Origin: an uncultured Spartobacteria bacterium | GTDB taxonomy: Bacteria > Verrucomicrobiota > Verrucomicrobiia > Chthoniobacterales > Chthoniobacteraceae | NCBI GenBank assembly: GCA_903929475.1 | Contig: CAIYUV010000083.1 | Coordinates: forward strand, 1-42,449 | Length of the DNA: 42,449 nt | Direction: 5' to 3' | In this document: in pieces, positions 1 through 7,902 of the stretch | Position numbering within the stretch: the first letter of the stretch is position 1 | Layout of the letters: every line of letters starts with the position of its first letter | Notes under the pieces: generated by a model | Databases searched by the model: none | Seen by the model: the letters and a program-made list of their open reading frames with translations, nothing else | What the model was told of the DNA's origin: nothing | Program-made: the position numbers and the translations under genes

Positions 1-230
1 CGCCGAAGCCGACCCCGGCGGGCTTAAATGAATGTGGCTGCGTTTTCATACCCCGCATCATCCACACCCCAATCCCCCGCGCAAATGAACCGCCCGTTAG
101 CGATGGTTTTGAACAAGTTTTTCATCCCAAACCATCAAATCCCCAGCCCGACATTTTCACCCGTAGCGTCGGTGCTCATCCCAACGGGATGAAATCATTC
201 AGCATGGGGCAATGAGGGGCGACAGCCTTA

Positions 231-373
231 GGAGTGCGGCGGCTTGACGCCGCTTTCCCTTCGCAGGGGGACAGAGGGGGAATGGTCCATGACCTTCGTG
301 CGCAGCACCTCCTGCAACGCTTGCTTCCCTCCCGTCCGCGTGAGCCAAAAGCGGCGTCAAGCCGCCGCACTCC
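231..373. repeat. REP-like inverted repeat pair (BIME-like)
   Basis: Two 26-bp arms at 231-256 and 348-373 are perfect reverse complements separated by 91 bp. Each arm contains its own hairpin, GCGGCG-GCTTGA-CGCCGC, flanked by GGAGT on one side and TTT on the other. A short hairpin unit in two opposed copies is the layout of bacterial REP/BIME elements, which are usually mobilised by RAYT (TnpA-REP) transposases. No RAYT gene is in the window, so a REP origin is inference from structure. Confidence 0.7.
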
Positions 374-425
374 AAAGCCTCGCGGCACACGCACGGCGCT
401 CTATGATGGAAGGGTCTCACGGGCG

Positions 426-494
426 TATCTGGCAAAGCTGGCAGAGTTGGAGGCGAAACAACTCCAGCGCGGGGCTTGGCGGTTTGGGAAGTGA
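426..494 (+). repeat. Duplicated gene tail, copy 1
   Basis: About 60 bp (426-485) match 1149-1212 at most positions. Here the segment reads in frame LAKLAELEAKQLQRGAWRF, then GK and TGA at 492-494. The other copy ends AKQLKRGAWRFIE and TAG. The Ala/Glu/Lys helix followed by RGAWR loosely recalls the C-terminal end of staphylococcal-nuclease-like proteins (EAxxxxRGLW), but the match is too short to assign. It is most likely the remnant 3' end of a degraded gene. Confidence 0.5.
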
Positions 495-530
495 GGTCAG
501 AGAGGCACGAAATTGGATGCGATAGCGCTA

Positions 531-554
531 AGACTTAGTGCTCGTATTAAGTCT
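531..554. promoter_or_regulatory. Inverted repeat upstream of the 590 gene
   Basis: AGACTTA (531-537) and TAAGTCT (548-554) are perfect inverted arms with a 10-bp spacer. They lie 36 bp upstream of the ATG at 590, in AT-richer sequence than the surroundings. This could be an operator or a small hairpin in the leader. No regulator is identified. Confidence 0.3.
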
Positions 555-589
555 AATCCCGCTCAATGTTGCGCGCAAATTCCTCACTC

Positions 590-1123
590 ATGAAAACACT
601 GATCTTCTCATTGGCCGTGCTCCTACTTCAATCTACGCTACTCGGTCAGGCGTCAAACGATCACTGGGATCGAACATTCAATCCGAAGATCGCTGAAGAG
701 AAACAAAAGAAAAGAATACTCGATTGGTATAAGTCTTGGAGTGGTCGGCTATGTTTAGAATCTGATGTAAAGGGCTATTGGCGCCTTACCCTGCTTACTC
801 CTAGACCGGGAACACTAGATCCAAAACTCAGAGAAATTGACCGGCGTAATGCAGAAATTAACAAAGCGATAGACAGTGGTGCATTGGACTACGAAGCTCA
901 GGACTTAGCCGATCAGCTTAATATCTTGTTTCTAAGCTCGAACAAAAGAGATGCCGAGGCAATCGCGCTCCAACAAATTCGCGCCCAAAGGCAGGCGGCC
1001 AGACAGCAAGAAATTCTTAATAAGAGGTTGTTGAGACTAGAACACGAGGCAGCACGCCTAAACGACGAAATCAGATATTTAAACGATACACTTTCGACTA
1101 CAGGTCAGGCGATTTTCCGTTGA
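590..1123 (+). CDS. Predicted exported coiled-coil protein, unknown function
   Basis: A 177-residue protein, not recognised. I place the start at the ATG at 590 rather than the in-frame ATG at 566, because residues 1-20 from 590 (MKTLIFSLAVLLLQSTLLGQ) form a standard signal peptide with probable cleavage after LLGQA. The mature part is charged. Residues 90-170 are rich in Glu, Arg, Gln and Leu with heptad-like spacing (QQIRAQRQAARQQEILNKR), suggesting a periplasmic coiled coil. The gene is clearly AT-richer than the rest of the window and lies between two copies of a duplicated gene tail, so recent acquisition is likely. Confidence 0.6.
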   Translation: MKTLIFSLAVLLLQSTLLGQASNDHWDRTFNPKIAEEKQKKRILDWYKSWSGRLCLESDVKGYWRLTLLTPRPGTLDPKLREIDRRNAEINKAIDSGALDYEAQDLADQLNILFLSSNKRDAEAIALQQIRAQRQAARQQEILNKRLLRLEHEAARLNDEIRYLNDTLSTTGQAIFR

Positions 1124-1148
1124 GCAGAAACGTCACAGGGACTCGCGG

Positions 1149-1221
1149 ATCTGGCAAAACTGGCAGAGTGGAGGCGAAGGCGAAACAACTCAAGCGCGGG
1201 GCTTGGCGGTTTATCGAGTAG
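1149..1221 (+). repeat. Duplicated gene tail, copy 2
   Basis: This is the second copy of the segment at 426-494. Compared with copy 1 it lacks one T (GAGTGGAG against GAGTTGGAG) and has an extra GGCGAA, so the upstream frame is broken. The last part still reads AKAKQLKRGAWRFIE followed by TAG at 1219-1221. Both copies are in the same orientation and bracket the gene at 590-1123. Confidence 0.5.
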
Positions 1222-1355
1222 GAAGCAGGGACGCGCAGAAACCGACATTGACACCCCACTCCCCGAGCCGCTACCCCACCCGCAATATGCGCCTCAAAAA
1301 ATCTCCCAGCCGCACACTCACCAGTTAGGCCACCATCCACCCGCACGTCAAAGAT

Positions 1356-1583
1356 ATGCCAGCCAAACGAAGCCTGCTTGAGAGCAATACCCGAAACTTG
1401 CCATACATTCGAGAGAGCTTCGACGAAGCACTCGCGAAACTGAAGGAACTCGATCACGCAATGTATTTCTTCGCATCCGAGGATCACCCGATGCGAATTG
1501 CGGTAGGCTGCCTGACGCGTGATCTCCAAAAAATCCATTCGGAGTTTCAAGCAAAAGTGAAGAGGAAGGAGCCTTACCTTTGA
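1356..1583 (+). CDS. Small hypothetical protein (75 aa)
   Basis: Not recognised. It is a soluble, charged, mainly helical 75-residue protein (SFDEALAKLKELDHAMYFF in the first half, a basic KVKRKEPYL end), with no signal peptide or membrane segment. It ends 19 bp before the next gene on the same strand, so the two may be co-transcribed. Residues 18-60 could form a two-helix bundle. It has no clear family, and its reality rests on codon use and spacing only. Confidence 0.45.
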   Translation: MPAKRSLLESNTRNLPYIRESFDEALAKLKELDHAMYFFASEDHPMRIAVGCLTRDLQKIHSEFQAKVKRKEPYL

Positions 1584-1602
1584 AAGACGCGTGTTCTGAT
1601 TC

Positions 1603-2160
1603 ATGGGCAAATTCGATCACATGACGAAGCTTCAAATCGAAGCCGAGCTAAGGCGGCTCGAAACGGTCCCACAGAAGTTCTGGGGCGAGGACATCCATCA
1701 ACTTCGCGACCGACACGCGGAACTAATCGCACAAGAGAAACAATCCGAAGCATCCCAAACTGACCGGCGACACCAAGAGCAGCTTGAGCATTCTCAGGCA
1801 CAGCTTCGAGAGCAGGTTCGCCAGCACGAGCAGGCGATGGCTCAGGAGCGGGCACATCATCAGGAGTCCGTTGCTGAGTCTCGGCGTCAGTTTTCGGCGT
1901 CTCTCCGGTCGGCTCGTATTGCGGCGGCGATTGCTGTGCTGGCTGCCCTGGCAGGGGTTGCCTCTGCGTGGTTTTCCCGCGTTCAATCTCTCTCGCCTGC
2001 GCAGCCTCCCAACTCCAATACACCGACAGCAGCGACGCCGACACCGACACCACGCCCGCAGCCATCACCAGCCGCAGCAACCCCCGCGGCGGCAACCCCC
2101 GCGGCGGCAACACCATCACCAGCCACCCCAACGCCGCAGCCGCCAAAAGCAACGCCGTGA
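1603..2160 (+). CDS. Coiled-coil, single-pass membrane protein with Pro/Ala/Thr tail
   Basis: A 185-residue protein of unknown function. Residues 1-100 are hydrophilic and strongly coiled-coil (AQLREQVRQHEQAMAQERAHH). Residues 103-124 form one transmembrane helix (RIAAAIAVLAALAGVASAW). The C-terminal 55 residues are a low-complexity Pro/Ala/Thr tail coded by a tandem 15-bp repeat (PAAAT units). The N-terminal part resembles coiled-coil stalks that carry a cytoplasmic partner, while the tail would be periplasmic and could cross the wall. This topology is inference. It follows the 75-aa gene by 19 bp. Confidence 0.6.
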   Translation: MGKFDHMTKLQIEAELRRLETVPQKFWGEDIHQLRDRHAELIAQEKQSEASQTDRRHQEQLEHSQAQLREQVRQHEQAMAQERAHHQESVAESRRQFSASLRSARIAAAIAVLAALAGVASAWFSRVQSLSPAQPPNSNTPTAATPTPTPRPQPSPAAATPAAATPAAATPSPATPTPQPPKATP

Positions 2161-2315
2161 TGAAGACCGACTCCGAAGTGACCGCAACGGTTCCTGAATA
2201 ACAGGAAGAGGAAGGTGTTAGGCTGGCACGAGTTTCCTGTTGAGGGCTGAGGCTTGTTTTTGGAGGGAAGCAAAGACAGGCACGAACCGCGCAATCACGC
2301 GCCGTGTGTTCGCAG

Positions 2316-2984
2316 CTATGCCTGCGACTCGACCCAGCGGACGGCTTGGTGGACGAGTTCGGTGGCGCTTTTGATGGCGAGTTTTTCTTTGATGTGGCCG
2401 CGATGGACGGCGACGGTTTTGTGGCTGAGGTGAAGCTGGGAGGCGATTTCCTTGGTGGTTTTGCCTTCGCCGAGGAGGCGGAAGACTTCGAACTCGCGGT
2501 CGCTGAGTTTTTCAATCGGTGAATCCGCACCGCGCGGACGCTGGGCGCTGAGGGCGTTCAGCACTTTTGCGGCGATGCGGTCGCTGACGAAGACCTGGCC
2601 GGAGAGCACGCGGCGGATGGCGGCGAGCATGGCCTCTGCGCCGGCTTCCTTCATCAAATAGCCACGGGCACCGGCGCGGAGGGCGCGTTCGGCGTAGAGG
2701 AGTTCATCGTGCATGGAGACGACGAGGATTTGGATCTCCGGATCGAGGGCGATGAGGTCTTTGATCAAATCGAGTCCGCTGCGACCGGGGAGTGTGAGGT
2801 CGGTGATGACGAGCACGGGCTGTGCAGCGCGGATTTTATCGAGGGCTTCCTCCGCCGCGCTCGCGGTGCCGCAGACGGTGATGTCCGGCTGCGCATCCAG
2901 CATGAGTGTGATGCCTGTGAGGACGATGGGGTGATCGTCCACGAGAAATACGCGATGTTTCTGAGGCGGTTTCGTCTTTTTCAT
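2316..2984 (-). CDS. NarL/LuxR-family response regulator
   Basis: A 222-residue two-component response regulator. The receiver domain spans residues 9-125, with acidic residues D16-D17, phospho-acceptor D62 in VITDLTLPG and conserved K112 in GYLMKEAG. The LuxR-type helix-turn-helix covers about 155-215 ([22 protein letters not shown]). The ATG at 2984 is chosen because it overlaps the stop of the kinase gene upstream (ATGA), the usual sign of translational coupling; longer upstream frames only run over the kinase gene. It is the last gene of a three-gene operon with the PAS kinase and the PocR-AraC regulator. The DNA target is not visible. Confidence 0.93.
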   Translation of the reverse strand: MKKTKPPQKHRVFLVDDHPIVLTGITLMLDAQPDITVCGTASAAEEALDKIRAAQPVLVITDLTLPGRSGLDLIKDLIALDPEIQILVVSMHDELLYAERALRAGARGYLMKEAGAEAMLAAIRRVLSGQVFVSDRIAAKVLNALSAQRPRGADSPIEKLSDREFEVFRLLGEGKTTKEIASQLHLSHKTVAVHRGHIKEKLAIKSATELVHQAVRWVESQA

Positions 2985-3997
2985 GGCTGGTAAAATAGTG
3001 TGCAGCAGCAGCGAACTCCGGGCGTGGCGGTGATCTCGAGATTCGCGCCGATGAGGCGTGCGCGGTATTGCATGGTGACGAGGCCGAGGCCGTGCTCGAT
3101 GTCGGCGGGGAGGCCTTTGCCGTCGTCTTCGATGCAAAGTTGCAGACGCGCTCCTGCGCGGGAAAGGCAGATGGTGATGTGGCGCGCACCGGAGTGGCGG
3201 AGGGCGTTGGTGACTGCTTCCTGTGCGATGCGATAAAGCTGGGTTGCTACGTTGAGATCGTCGAGGTGCACGGGCTGCGGGCATCGGAATTCGCACTCAA
3301 TTTTCCCTGCGCTCTGTGTGAAATCGGCGAGTCCCCGCAGGGCCAGCATGAGGCCGTCGGCCTCGAGTGAAACTGGCGACAGACCGTGTGAAAGCTGGCG
3401 TGTGTGGGTGATGGTCTGGCGGATGTGGCGGGAGATTTCCTGCGCCTGGGCGACGAGTCCGGGCGCTTCGCTTTTCAGACGACCGACGAGTGCGTGGGTC
3501 ATCATTTCCAGTGCGGTGAGGTGCTGGCCAAGGCCGTCGTGAAGGTCGCGGCCGATGCGGCGCTGCTCGCGCTCGGTGTGATCAATCAACTGCCGCTCCA
3601 GCCGGGAGCGTTCGCTTTCGGCGCGTTTGCGCGCGGTGATGTCGGTGCGAATGGCGACGAATTGCTCCGGCTTTCCGTCTGCGCCGAGGAAAGGGAAGAT
3701 CGTCGTGTCCACCCAGTAATTCGTGCCGTTCTTTGCGCGGTTGCGAATTTCCCCGCGCCAGATCTTACCACGTCCGATGGTGTTCCAAAGTTCACGAAAG
3801 AAGTCCTTCGAGTGCAGACCGGAATTGATGAGCCGGTGATCCTGTCCGATCAATTCGGCACGCGGGTAGCCGGAGATTTCGCAGAACTTGTCGTTCACAT
3901 ACGTGATGCGACCCCGTGCGTCTGTAATTGCGACGATGGAGTGGGCATCAAGGGCGGCTTTGTATTGTGCAAGCTCGTTGAGCGGCGCGGCGGGCAT
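2981..3997 (-). CDS. PAS-domain sensor histidine kinase (NarX/DegS type)
   Basis: A 338-residue sensor kinase with no membrane segments, so probably cytoplasmic. A PAS domain with PAC motif lies at residues 15-125 ([35 protein letters not shown]). A HisKA_3 dimerisation domain follows, with phospho-acceptor H153 in [15 protein letters not shown]. The ATPase domain carries the N box (N264 in [11 protein letters not shown]), G1 (DDGKG, 291-295) and GLGL. It overlaps the response regulator by 4 bp and so is its cognate partner. The PAS type resembles redox or small-ligand sensors, but no cofactor residue can be named. A 31-bp gap separates it from the PocR-AraC gene upstream. Confidence 0.93.
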   Translation of the reverse strand: MPAAPLNELAQYKAALDAHSIVAITDARGRITYVNDKFCEISGYPRAELIGQDHRLINSGLHSKDFFRELWNTIGRGKIWRGEIRNRAKNGTNYWVDTTIFPFLGADGKPEQFVAIRTDITARKRAESERSRLERQLIDHTEREQRRIGRDLHDGLGQHLTALEMMTHALVGRLKSEAPGLVAQAQEISRHIRQTITHTRQLSHGLSPVSLEADGLMLALRGLADFTQSAGKIECEFRCPQPVHLDDLNVATQLYRIAQEAVTNALRHSGARHITICLSRAGARLQLCIEDDGKGLPADIEHGLGLVTMQYRARLIGANLEITATPGVRCCCTLFYQP

Positions 3998-4028
3998 GGG
4001 CCTTGGCTACACGGGGGAATGCGCGGAG

Positions 4029-4916
4029 TCACGCCGCGAGCGGCAGGGCGATTTGCTCGCGGTAGGCCGTCGGCGCTTCGCCAGTGACGCTGCGGAATGT
4101 GCGGTTGAAATGCGTGAGGGACTGGAAGCCGACCTCGAAGGCGATCTCGCTGATGCGAAGATGGGGCCTGGCGAGAAGTTCCTTCGCTTTTTCCACGCGG
4201 AGGCGGGAGACGTATTCGGTAAAATTCACACCGACGTGGCGCTTGAAGAGTTTGCAGATGTAGTAGGTGCTCGTGCAGGCCGCGCGTGCGAGGTCGCCCA
4301 GCGTGATGTCTTCGCTGAGATGTTCTGCGATGTAGGCCTTGGCGCGAACGACTGCGGCGGGCTCAGAGTTCGCCTGCCTCACTGCGAGTGTGTTGCTCTT
4401 CATCGAGAGGTGCTCCGCAAAAATTCCGAGCAGGCGCGTTGCGGAAACGAGCTGGTTGCGGGGCATGACGCGCGTGGCCATGTAGGCTTTTTTCGCCTCG
4501 GCCTTGTCCACTTTGATGCCGAGTTTTTTCATCGTGCGGTCCGCTTTTTCAAACTGCTCCTCCGTCGGTGCCTGCGTGAAAACCTGCCCGGTGGCGAGGT
4601 AGCCCAACATTTCCGTGCCGAGCTTCACCGGCACGGCAGCCTCGGTCATACCGAAGTGGCATTTCAAAATCGCCGGACCTTGAGAAGCGGCCTGAGTCAC
4701 GCGCTCCTGCATCCGCAGACACGCTGCGCAAGTAGCGCTGCGACCTGCCATCAATGCACAGAAACCATTTTCCTTCGCCTTGCCGCGAAAGGGCGGCTGC
4801 CATGCTTCTGAACCGCGCAGGGTGAGTGGCAAGCCGGTGGCGTCGCTGAAGGAGCGCTCGTAGTCGCGGTAGAGGTCGGATTCCGTGAGTGTGTCGAGGA
4901 GCGTGTTGGTGTTCAT
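4029..4916 (-). CDS. PocR-domain AraC-family transcriptional regulator
   Basis: A 295-residue regulator. Residues 12-165 match the PocR sensory domain, with the characteristic cysteine cluster (FCALMAG, TCAACLRMQE, LKCHFGMTEAAVPV) and a glycine-rich GYLATGQVF strand. Residues 190-290 are a two-helix-turn-helix AraC domain (HLSEDITLGDLARAACTSTYYICKLFKRH; ISEIAFEVGFQSLTHFNRTF). PocR domains are known from the propanediol regulator and are predicted to bind small hydrocarbon derivatives. It is the first gene of the operon with a kinase and response regulator, so AraC-type and phosphorelay control may converge on the same targets. The 94 bp upstream, after the stress-protein gene, probably hold its promoter. 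Confidence 0.9.
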   Translation of the reverse strand: MNTNTLLDTLTESDLYRDYERSFSDATGLPLTLRGSEAWQPPFRGKAKENGFCALMAGRSATCAACLRMQERVTQAASQGPAILKCHFGMTEAAVPVKLGTEMLGYLATGQVFTQAPTEEQFEKADRTMKKLGIKVDKAEAKKAYMATRVMPRNQLVSATRLLGIFAEHLSMKSNTLAVRQANSEPAAVVRAKAYIAEHLSEDITLGDLARAACTSTYYICKLFKRHVGVNFTEYVSRLRVEKAKELLARPHLRISEIAFEVGFQSLTHFNRTFRSVTGEAPTAYREQIALPLAA

Positions 4917-5010
4917 GGCCGCGAGAATGACGCGGCCTGCCCGCCTTGGATATTGGGCGCGGTGCTACACTTCGCCGGGGGTGGCGACTGATGGGGGGTA
5001 GGACTTTTGC

Positions 5011-5568
5011 CTATAGGAAATCCCGCTCGTCCGGACGCACTGTCAGGACGGGACACGGCGCATGACGCACGATTTTCTCCGCAACGCTACCGAGAAGAAC
5101 GTGCTTGAGGCCCGTGTATCCATGCGTGGCGAGGATGATGAGGTCGCACTTTTTCTCCTTCGCGATCTCGGCGACTTCCTGCCACGCGCGACCAAGCCGG
5201 ACGACGTGGCTTGCTTTAATATCTGTGCCTCGTGTGAGGTCGCGCAGTTTCTCGACCACCTGCTCGCGTTTCTCCGCGGCGAAATCGGTTGCTGCAAGCG
5301 GCGGATACATCCAGTCGCCGGGATAAACCATCTGCTCCACAATATGAACGAGCGTGATCTCCGCACCAAACTGCGCAGCAAAGCCGAGTGCATAGCGAAG
5401 CGCCTTTTGCGCGTGGTCGGAAAAATCCACAGGCACGAGGATGCGTTGAATTTTAAACTGGAGAGGAGCAAGGGCGGCGGCAGGCGCGGAGGCTTTCCGA
5501 TGCCCCGCGCTGTCAGCGACGACGAGCTTGGCTGCGCTGGTTCTGCGAGTGGTTTTGAGAGCTTTCAT
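5011..5568 (-). CDS. Universal stress protein (UspA family)
   Basis: A 185-residue protein with one Usp domain at about residues 50-185 (IQRILVPVDFSDHAQKALRYA to CPVLTVRPDE). The nucleotide-binding signature is present as ATHG-x9-GS, with Ala in place of the first glycine of the classical GxxG-x9-GS, so ATP binding is likely but weaker evidence than in standard members. The ATG at 5568 adds a 45-residue basic Ala-rich N-terminus; starts further upstream would run through the divergent promoter. It is divergent from the cyclic-nucleotide-binding gene at 5727, and the two may share control through the dyad at 5636-5655. Confidence 0.9.
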   Translation of the reverse strand: MKALKTTRRTSAAKLVVADSAGHRKASAPAAALAPLQFKIQRILVPVDFSDHAQKALRYALGFAAQFGAEITLVHIVEQMVYPGDWMYPPLAATDFAAEKREQVVEKLRDLTRGTDIKASHVVRLGRAWQEVAEIAKEKKCDLIILATHGYTGLKHVLLGSVAEKIVRHAPCPVLTVRPDERDFL

Positions 5569-5635
5569 AATGCACGGAATGTCACATGAGTTCCGAGTTC
5601 GGGCTATCCGTGGCTTGGCGGGGCGGTGCCTTTTC

Positions 5636-5655
5636 TTGCCATGACCGAATGGCAA
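5636..5655. promoter_or_regulatory. Palindromic operator candidate, usp/CNB divergent promoter
   Basis: TTGCCAT and ATGGCAA form a perfect 7-bp inverted repeat with a 6-bp spacer. It lies between the divergent genes, 68 bp from the usp start and 72 bp from the CNB start. The arm length and N6 spacing resemble sites of the Crp/Fnr superfamily, although the half-site differs from both CRP (TGTGA) and FNR (TTGAT). A third related half-site (ATGCCAA) follows near 5670. Confidence 0.4.
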
Positions 5656-5726
5656 TCGCGGTGCTGAAAATGCCAAGTGTGAGTGAGTATCACTGGCGGG
5701 ATGCGCGTAGCGTGTTAGATATAACC

Positions 5727-6245
5727 ATGAACACGAACACGCCTTCCAGTCACTCCACGGACTCATCCACCATGCACGCCGTGGATGCGGGCGAGCTTGC
5801 GGCGATGGAATTTTTCGCAGGGTTCACTCCTCATCATCTCGCGCAAATCGCGCGCTATTCGAAACGCATCCTATTTTCCGCGGAAGAAATGCTCTTCGAG
5901 CAGGGCGAACTGGCGAATCGTTTCTACGTTATCAAATCGGGACGCGTAGCAATCGAACTCAATGCCGGCGGGCGGCGCGTGACGTTGCAGGAAATCGGCC
6001 CTGGCGAGCCGGTGGGTTTTTCGTGGTTTTTCAACACGGACACGATGCACTTCACGGCCCGCGCTGTGGAACCGCTGGAGGCTGTATTTTTCTACGGCAC
6101 CCTCCTCCGCGAAGAATGTGAACTGGATCGCGACCTCGGATACGAAATGTTGCGCCGCACTTCGCAAACCATGCTGGAGAGATTGGAGGCGATGAACAAA
6201 CTGCTCGCTCACACGCTTGCCGACGCGCTGAAAAAATCAGCCTGA
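5727..6245 (+). CDS. Stand-alone cyclic-nucleotide-binding (Crp-like) domain protein
   Basis: A 172-residue protein with one cNMP-binding domain at about residues 20-140 (FFAGFTPHHLAQIARYSKRILF; EQGELANRFYVIKSGRVAIEL; GPGEPVGFSWFF followed by FTARAVE). The GE and a downstream arginine of the phosphate-binding cassette are kept, although spacing differs from E. coli CRP. The C-terminus is a helix (RTSQTMLERLEAMNKLLAHTLADAL) with no helix-turn-helix, so it is a ligand-binding or regulatory partner rather than a CRP-type activator. The ATG at 5727 is chosen over upstream in-frame ATGs because those would put coding sequence across the 5636-5655 dyad. It is divergent from usp. Confidence 0.85.
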   Translation: MNTNTPSSHSTDSSTMHAVDAGELAAMEFFAGFTPHHLAQIARYSKRILFSAEEMLFEQGELANRFYVIKSGRVAIELNAGGRRVTLQEIGPGEPVGFSWFFNTDTMHFTARAVEPLEAVFFYGTLLREECELDRDLGYEMLRRTSQTMLERLEAMNKLLAHTLADALKKSA

Positions 6246-6258
6246 GTATTTCGCGACT

Positions 6259-6873
6259 CTACTCTTCGAGTTCTGCGAGTTCCTTTTTCAGCATCGTTTT
6301 CAGGCGGTGCCTCACGAGATAGACTTGAGCGATGTTCACCCCGAGAGTCTTGGCCGTCTTGCTCGCGCTCCAGCCTTTGCTCACGGCGCAGTCGAAGATT
6401 TGGAAATGTCTGGCGTCCACTTTGCGCTTGAGGCAGGCGAGCGCGGAGTCGAGGATGTGGCGCTGCCATTCCTCCTCCCACACAGTTTCAAACTCCGCTT
6501 CGCCCGAACCGGGGAGGCGATCCATCGTTGCAGTGAGGCGCGTGTCGTCGTCGCGACGGACGTGGCGGTTCTTCGGGCGCTTGCGCTGTTGGTCTATGAT
6601 GCGCCAGCGGGTCATTTGCAGCAGCCATGCTTTGAAAGGGCCGGCCTTGCTATCATAGCGCGCGATATTTTTTGCGACGGCGATGCACGTCTCCTGCACG
6701 ACTTCCTGCGCTTCGTCGTCCTTCATCCCGGCGCGACATGCGACGCCGTAGATGAGCTGCCAGTAAGTCTCGAAAAATTCCTGCCACTTGCCCTGCTCGT
6801 CCCAATTTCCAAGCCGCGCGATGAGGCTCAGGCGCGTGGCGAGCATCGGGTCGTTTTTCGGGGCGCGGGGCAT
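6259..6873 (-). CDS. ECF-type RNA polymerase sigma factor
   Basis: A 204-residue sigma-70 family factor of the extracytoplasmic-function type. Region 2 spans about residues 27-95 (WQEFFETYWQLIYGVACRAG; DDEAQEVVQETCIAVAKNI; FKAWLLQMTRWRIIDQQRKR) and region 4 about 140-200 (HFQIFDCAVSKGWSASKTAKTLGVNIAQVYLVRHRLK). Regions 1.1 and 3 are absent. The gene starts 21 bp after the M56 protease gene, on the same strand, so blaI, M56 and sigma form an operon. No anti-sigma factor is adjacent, and the M56/BlaI pair may take that role. This type is common in Planctomycetes and Verrucomicrobia. Confidence 0.9.
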   Translation of the reverse strand: MPRAPKNDPMLATRLSLIARLGNWDEQGKWQEFFETYWQLIYGVACRAGMKDDEAQEVVQETCIAVAKNIARYDSKAGPFKAWLLQMTRWRIIDQQRKRPKNRHVRRDDDTRLTATMDRLPGSGEAEFETVWEEEWQRHILDSALACLKRKVDARHFQIFDCAVSKGWSASKTAKTLGVNIAQVYLVRHRLKTMLKKELAELEE

Positions 6874-6894
6874 GACGCGATGGGGGAAACTAAT

Positions 6895-7902
6895 TTACTG
6901 TTCGCCGGGAAATGGATCGGCGGCGAGGCGTGTCTGGATTTCTCCCGCCGTCCAGACCCCAGCCTGCGGGAGCAGGTGTGCGACGGGCTTGCAGGCGACA
7001 CACGCAAGCAGCGCGAGCGCGGCGGCGGCGCAGGCCGTGGTGTCGAATAGGCGCGCGAATTTTCCCGCGCGACCAAGCGGTGTGAGGATGCGGCGGACGC
7101 GCGCTTCGAGTTTGCCAGTGCGCGGCGATGCCATCGTGAGAAACGCCGCCGCGACGGATGGACGATGGCGCGAGGCGGTGGCCATTTCAAAAAGGAGCGT
7201 GGCGTAGTCATCCGGCGCGGCGCCGCGCGAGACGACAAGTTCATCACACGCAAACTCGCGTTCGACGGCGAGCTGGCTCTGGAGGAGCCACGCGAAAGGA
7301 TTGAACCAATGCACCGCGCACGCGAGACGCCCGAGCATGTGCGCCCAAAGGTCGCCGCGACGGAAATGACCCAGTTCGTGAAGCAGCACGAGCCGCCGCT
7401 GCTCGTGTGTCCATTTGCGCGATTCATCCGGCAGCAACACCGTGCGCTGCAGCAGCCCGGCTGCGCTTGGAACAAAACCCGGCCCGGCCAGTCGCAGCCG
7501 CACGTTGCCACGCAGGCCAAGCGTGCGCTGGCACTCGGCGAGAAGCTGCAGCCATGCACGACCTGGCAATGGCTGCGTATTTTTCAAAAGCCTGCGCACT
7601 GCGACTGACTCCACCAAAAGACGCGCCCCGCACACGGCGAAACCGGCAAACCACAGCCATGTTAACCAGAGCGCATCCGGTGCAGTCTCACTCCATTTTG
7701 CCAGTGCTGCCGGTGCCTGCACTTCCACGCGAGGCAGCGGACGCACGAGGCCAATCGCGAGCAGCATCAAAGCCGCAAATGCAACCACCGGCACCGCCTG
7801 CCGCACACGCGAACGCCATCCGCGTGGACAGATCCAGACCGCCGCGCACGCAAGCGCGCCCACGACGAAACTATGCAAAAACCAGCCGGAAAACGCGCTC
7901 AT
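6895..7902 (-). CDS. BlaR1/MecR1-like M56 membrane metalloprotease lacking the sensor domain
   Basis: A 335-residue integral membrane peptidase. Hydrophobic segments lie near residues 8-25, 36-53, 78-97 and 285-303. The zinc motif HELGH is at 175-179 in LVLLHELGHFRRGD, and the third ligand lies in EREFACDE (214-221), both typical of M56. BlaR1 and MecR1 are about 585 residues and end in a beta-lactam-binding domain; this protein stops about 30 residues after its last membrane helix, so that sensor is missing. It overlaps blaI by 4 bp, and the protease probably cleaves or triggers loss of BlaI. The signal it detects is unknown. Confidence 0.9.
   Translation of the reverse strand: MSAFSGWFLHSFVVGALACAAVWICPRGWRSRVRQAVPVVAFAALMLLAIGLVRPLPRVEVQAPAALAKWSETAPDALWLTWLWFAGFAVCGARLLVESVAVRRLLKNTQPLPGRAWLQLLAECQRTLGLRGNVRLRLAGPGFVPSAAGLLQRTVLLPDESRKWTHEQRRLVLLHELGHFRRGDLWAHMLGRLACAVHWFNPFAWLLQSQLAVEREFACDELVVSRGAAPDDYATLLFEMATASRHRPSVAAAFLTMASPRTGKLEARVRRILTPLGRAGKFARLFDTTACAAAALALLACVACKPVAHLLPQAGVWTAGEIQTRLAADPFPGEQ

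Larger units (their letters stand above)
1..589. other. Gene-poor leader region with repeats
   Basis: No convincing intact gene is seen here. A short open tail ending in TGA at 29-31 could be the last residues of a gene cut by the window edge, but it is too short to identify. The stretch holds a REP-like inverted pair (231-373), one copy of a duplicated gene tail ending in a stop at 492-494, and a 7-bp inverted repeat at 531-554. The open frames over 176-525 follow the repeats on both strands and look like by-products of the GC-rich hairpins. Confidence 0.6.

Noticed and set aside
176-525. Several short frames on both strands
   Set aside because: They follow the REP-like hairpins and have Arg/Ser/Pro-rich translations typical of non-coding GC-rich sequence.
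2041-2130. Tandem 15-bp repeat considered as a possible array
   Set aside because: It is inside the coding frame of the gene at 1603 and simply encodes its PAAAT tail; there are no spacers, so it is not a CRISPR.
3888-4811. 307-codon open frame on the plus strand
   Set aside because: It is antisense to the PAS kinase start and the PocR-AraC gene, both of which have clear motifs.
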